From Desulforhopalus vacuolatus (lineage in GTDB: Bacteria > Desulfobacterota > Desulfobulbia > Desulfobulbales > Desulfocapsaceae), in NCBI RefSeq assembly GCF_016918505.1, contig NZ_JAFFPZ010000001.1, positions 248,001 through 312,000 on the forward strand: a DNA stretch of 64,000 nucleotides, in the 5' to 3' direction. Shown piece after piece: positions 60,632 to 64,000 of this stretch; positions within the stretch are counted from its first letter, which is position 1; each line of letters begins with the position of its first letter. The notes under the pieces are model-generated. The model searched no databases. It was not told the DNA's origin and saw only the letters and a program-made list of their open reading frames with translations. Position numbers and translations under genes: made by a program.

Positions 60632-63298
60632 ATGATACGATCCGGAAAGGCCAGAAGCCTTACCTTCTTCCCTGTTGTCCTGTTCTGCCTCGCCCTGTTG
60701 TTTCCGGCGCAGGCGGCCTTCGCCGCGAAAACCATCTTCCTGCCACCAGTAGTGAAGAGCTTCGGGGACAGCAGCCGTTATATTTCCCTTATCGACAGCA
60801 ATATTCGCAGGGGACTTGCCGGCACCGACATTTCCTACCCAACCCGCCAGGAAGCTGCCGCCCTCGCAGACTACACCGGGACATGGCCGCCCCCCATGCA
60901 GCAACTGAAGGAAATTGCTGATGCTGCCCATGCCGAAAATATTATTGTCGCGACTACCACCGCTGCCGGTCGGGAATTCAGCCTTGATGTTAAATATTTT
61001 GACCTTCTGGCCCCTGAAAATCCAGTTTTCTTCTACCAGACTGCAGCCAACGATGCCGACCTGCCCCGGGCAGTCAAGGCGCTGGTGGACTCCATTCAGC
61101 AATATAATAAACGCGAATTTACCATCGCCTCCATCGCCCCGCAGGGTAACAAGCGCATTGATTCTGGTGCCATCCTGCGCAAAGTCAGCACCAGAAAAGG
61201 TGACAGCTATAACCAGACCGCTCTTCGCAACGACCTGATAGAGATCTTCAACATGGGTTACTTCGACGACGTGCAGATCGACGTAGAAGACACTGCCCGC
61301 GGGAAAAAAGTCATTTTTCTGGTGACGGAAAAGCCGGTCATCACCTCAGTCACCTTCAGTGGTATTGCAGAGGTGAAAGAGGAGGATGTCAAAGGTGCTG
61401 CAAACTTTCGTGAGCACCTCATCCTCAATCCGGCTCAGATTGACGCCTCTAAAAAGGCTATCCTTCAGCTCTACAAAACCAAAGGATTCTATAACAGTAC
61501 TGTCACAACCAGCGTGAAGAAAGACGACAAAAACGGAGTTTCCGTTGAATTTATTATTCACGAAGGTGAAAAGATTTATATCAAGGATATCAAGGTAGAA
61601 GGCAACACAGCCTTCAGCGACAGTGAAATCCTCGATCAGATACAGACCGGCAAACGCTGGTTCATGTCCTGGCTTACCGACTCCGGTCTGCTTGACCAGA
61701 CGCAGATCAGGCAGGACACCACACGCATTGCCACCTTTTACGCCGATAACGGTTATCTTGATGCCCGGGTCGGGGAGCCGGTGATCAAACAGGAAAAAGA
61801 GTGGCTTTATATTATTTTCAACATAGAAGAAGGTTCCCGCTACAGGGTGGGCACCGTCAGCCTGATCGGAGACGATCTCGGTGACCGTCGCGCCCTTCTT
61901 GACCTGCTCACCGTTCGCAACGAGAAATATGTCAGCCGCAAAACGGTGCGGGACGATATTCTCAAACTCACCGATTTCTTTGCCGAGAGAGGATATGCCT
62001 TCGCCAGTATCAGACCCCGCTTTACCAGGGCTGAAGGCAACCGCATGGATATTACTTTTGATATAGACAAAGGGAATCTCGTCTATATCGACCGTATCCT
62101 TATTCGCGGAAATACCCGCACCCACGACAACGTTATCCGCCGCGAACTGCACATTGAGGAGGGCGGTATCTTTAATGCCAAAGCCCTGCGCCAAAGCAGC
62201 AAGGCGCTGCAGCGTCTGCAGTTCTTTGAAGAGGCAAACATCACCCCGGAACCGTCCATAGATCCCGACCGCATGACCATAGTTATCAATGTTAAAGAAA
62301 AATCCACCGGTGCGTTCTCCATCGGCGCGGGCTACAGCTCCGCAGATAATCTTCTTTTCATGGGACAGATCTCCGAAAACAATTTCCTTGGCCGCGGCGA
62401 CTCCGTATCGCTCTCAGCCACCGTCGGCGGTTCGAGTTCCCGCTTCAATCTCGGCTACACCAACCCTCACCTCAAGGACTCCGACCTGAGCTGGGGAGTA
62501 GATCTATTTAAAACGTATCGGGAATATGATGACTACACCCGCGAATCAACTGGCGGCGGTCTGCGGGCAGGTTACCCGCTGTGGGAAAAATGGCGCATCT
62601 ATGGCAACTACAGTCTGACCAATACGGACCTCTCTGATCTCAGCGATGACGCTTCCTATATCATCACCAACTCGGTGGATATTCACCTGACGTCAGCATT
62701 CAAGCTCTCTCTGGTGCGTGACAACCGTAATCAGAGATTCAACACCACTGACGGTTCACGCAACTCCCTCAGTGTTGAATACGCCGGTGGCCCGCTGGGT
62801 GGCGACGCACAGTTCACCAAGGTTGAGGCCTCCTCCAGCTGGTACTTCCCGATGTGGAAGAAAACAGCCTTCCATGTTAAAGGTACTGCTGGCCAGGTCT
62901 TTGAAAATGAGACCGATAAACTCCCGGTGTATGAACGCTTCTATCTCGGAGGTTTAAACTCCGTCCGCGGCTTCGAATATGCCACGATCTCTCCGGTTGA
63001 CCCCGATACTGATGAGGATATCGGTGGCGACAAGATGTGGTACTCCAACGTTGAGTTTATCTTCCCGCTGCTCTCTACGGCAGGTCTGAACGGTCTGGTT
63101 TTCTTTGACTCCGGACAGGTATATGACGACGGTGAGAATTTCTTCTCTGAAACCGATAATATCAAGAAGGCCGTCGGTGCCGGTGTCAACTGGCTCTCGC
63201 CCATGGGACCCCTGCAGATCGTCTGGGGCTACAATCTTGATCCCTCTGACGACGAAGAAGATTCTGTCTTCGACTTCTCCATCGGCGGATCCTTTTAA
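60632..63298 (+). CDS. bamA: Outer membrane protein assembly factor BamA
   Basis: An 888-residue Omp85 protein. A signal peptide (about 1-31, ending AAFA) is followed by an extra periplasmic domain (32-160), POTRA domains (about 165-505) such as ITSVTFSGIAEVKEEDV and IKDIKVEGNTAFSDSEIL, and a C-terminal barrel from about 570 with the lid motif NSVRGFEYA. The last residues end in DFSIGGSF, with the terminal phenylalanine. It inserts beta-barrel proteins in the outer membrane together with BamD. ATG 60632 has AGAGGA upstream; starts further up add non-family residues. Confidence 0.94.
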   Translation: MIRSGKARSLTFFPVVLFCLALLFPAQAAFAAKTIFLPPVVKSFGDSSRYISLIDSNIRRGLAGTDISYPTRQEAAALADYTGTWPPPMQQLKEIADAAHAENIIVATTTAAGREFSLDVKYFDLLAPENPVFFYQTAANDADLPRAVKALVDSIQQYNKREFTIASIAPQGNKRIDSGAILRKVSTRKGDSYNQTALRNDLIEIFNMGYFDDVQIDVEDTARGKKVIFLVTEKPVITSVTFSGIAEVKEEDVKGAANFREHLILNPAQIDASKKAILQLYKTKGFYNSTVTTSVKKDDKNGVSVEFIIHEGEKIYIKDIKVEGNTAFSDSEILDQIQTGKRWFMSWLTDSGLLDQTQIRQDTTRIATFYADNGYLDARVGEPVIKQEKEWLYIIFNIEEGSRYRVGTVSLIGDDLGDRRALLDLLTVRNEKYVSRKTVRDDILKLTDFFAERGYAFASIRPRFTRAEGNRMDITFDIDKGNLVYIDRILIRGNTRTHDNVIRRELHIEEGGIFNAKALRQSSKALQRLQFFEEANITPEPSIDPDRMTIVINVKEKSTGAFSIGAGYSSADNLLFMGQISENNFLGRGDSVSLSATVGGSSSRFNLGYTNPHLKDSDLSWGVDLFKTYREYDDYTRESTGGGLRAGYPLWEKWRIYGNYSLTNTDLSDLSDDASYIITNSVDIHLTSAFKLSLVRDNRNQRFNTTDGSRNSLSVEYAGGPLGGDAQFTKVEASSSWYFPMWKKTAFHVKGTAGQVFENETDKLPVYERFYLGGLNSVRGFEYATISPVDPDTDEDIGGDKMWYSNVEFIFPLLSTAGLNGLVFFDSGQVYDDGENFFSETDNIKKAVGAGVNWLSPMGPLQIVWGYNLDPSDDEEDSVFDFSIGGSF

Positions 63299-63325
63299 AC
63301 ATTTAAAAATTCTTTTTTTTTCAAA

Positions 63326-63366
63326 GCCGCTTATGTCCTCCGGGCATAAGCGGCCATTTTTATTTA
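63326..63366 (+). terminator. Terminator after bamA
   Basis: GCCGCTTATG and CATAAGCGGC form a perfect 10-bp stem with a 9-base loop, followed by TTTTTATTT. The mfd ATG (63366) follows at once, so mfd translation starts at the edge of the terminator. Confidence 0.9.
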
Positions 63367-64000
63367 TGAAACGTACACTTACCCCGAAGATTCCCGCACA
63401 GGGCGACCTTCTCTCCGTCACTGGTCTGCGTGGTGCCGCTCCAGCGGCCCTTGCTGCCTCTCTTGCGGCGAAAACGTCTCTCTGCTGCATACTGCCCGAT
63501 GAAAACATGGTGCAGAGCTTCGCCAGCGATCTGGAGCTCTTCACCAGGCTGCCGGTACTCCTCTATCCTGACCAGGAGACACCGCCCTACACCCCGCTCT
63601 CTCCCGACCAGGCTGGCACAGCCACGCGCCTCTCCACACTCTATCGGCTGCGCAGTGGAGAGCCTTTCATCTTCATTGCTTCCATTTCCTCCCTGCAGCG
63701 TCGCATTTTGCCACCAGCCCTTCTGGCGGATTGTGCCGAATATCTTGAAGCAGGAGAGGATTTTGACCAGCAGGAACTGGCTGGCCGCCTTATCCGAATG
63801 GGTTATGAGAAGGTAGTTCTGGTGCAGTCGGCAGGGGATTTTTCCCTGCGCGGTGGTATCATTGACATCTTCCCTCCTCCCTTTCTCACCGGCAACGACA
63901 TCCTTTGCGACGCCCCGCTGCGCATCGACTTCTTTGGCGACACCATTGAATCTCTGCGTCTTTTCGATCCGATCAGCCAGCGTTCTACCGATGAGATACG
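63366..64000 (+). CDS. mfd: Transcription-repair coupling factor Mfd, N-terminal part
   Basis: An open frame from ATG 63366 runs off the right edge (about 211 residues visible). It starts with an UvrB-like homology module: LLSVTGLRGAAPAAL, then YPDQETPPYTPLSPD, SLQRRILPP, and RGGIIDIFPP followed by RIDFFGDTIESLR. These match the N-terminal part of Mfd, which removes stalled RNA polymerase and recruits UvrA. UvrB is less likely because Walker A is absent at the expected early place. No ribosome site is visible before the ATG. Confidence 0.9.
   Translation, partial: MKRTLTPKIPAQGDLLSVTGLRGAAPAALAASLAAKTSLCCILPDENMVQSFASDLELFTRLPVLLYPDQETPPYTPLSPDQAGTATRLSTLYRLRSGEPFIFIASISSLQRRILPPALLADCAEYLEAGEDFDQQELAGRLIRMGYEKVVLVQSAGDFSLRGGIIDIFPPPFLTGNDILCDAPLRIDFFGDTIESLRLFDPISQRSTDEI

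Overview
This window comes from a sulfate-reducing bacterium, most likely a member of the Desulfobulbaceae or a close relative (Desulfobacterota). The main evidence is an intact dsrA-dsrB-dsrD operon for reductive dissimilatory sulfite reductase. Outer-membrane genes (bamA, bamD, a BamE-like lipoprotein) show a Gram-negative cell, and the remaining genes are of broadly deltaproteobacterial type. The lineage call is inference; the dsr call is direct.

Layout. Positions 1-4.5 kb hold a suf iron-sulfur assembly operon (sufB end, sufC, sufD, sufS, sufE), ending in a strong terminator, followed by a P2-type cation ATPase. From 7.7 to 12 kb, on the minus strand, runs gap-rimI-pgk-tpiA-secG-tRNA-Leu. 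From 12.2 to 17.6 kb, also minus, are rimO with a nucleoside phosphorylase, the F0 genes atpZ-atpI-atpB-atpE, and hemL. From 17.9 to 23.7 kb, plus strand, are trxA, trxB-bamD and a fused secDF with a HAD phosphatase. From 24.5 to 27 kb is a standalone gene for a membrane protein with an E2 (ubiquitin-conjugating)-like N-terminal domain and a helical-repeat C-terminal region. It is the most unusual gene here. From 27.7 to 34 kb are kdsD, metK, birA and dsrABD; the dsr operon has a clear sigma70-type promoter with a perfect palindrome near the start point. From 34.2 to 43.5 kb are pgi, rpe, dprA, dnaG, an ABC1/UbiB kinase, a triosephosphate-isomerase paralogue lacking its catalytic glutamate, and yggU/yggT genes. 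From 43.5 to 48.5 kb are metG-ricT-holB-yhaM. From 48.8 to 55 kb are an ACT protein with a UPF0210 protein, dedA, pcm, a BamE-like lipoprotein and htpG. From 55.5 to 64 kb are a HemY-type oxidase, dnaA with a possible origin beside it, comF, bamA and the start of mfd.

Two families of small dispersed repeats run through the intergenic spaces. Family A (about 150 bp, inverted ends reading GGGTACCTTGAA) has eight copies, some with matching 4-bp flanks, and looks like a non-autonomous transposable element. Family B (ends TAATACCATT) has five copies, often composite. In three cases (sufD, kdsD, dedA) the first three bases of a family B end are the stop codon of the neighbouring gene. No rRNA, CRISPR array, phage or intact transposase gene was seen.

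Many genes are translationally coupled through TGATG or TAATG junctions: gap/rimI, nucleoside phosphorylase/rimO, atpI/atpB, secDF/HAD, ricT/metG, yhaM/holB. This supports the operons as drawn.
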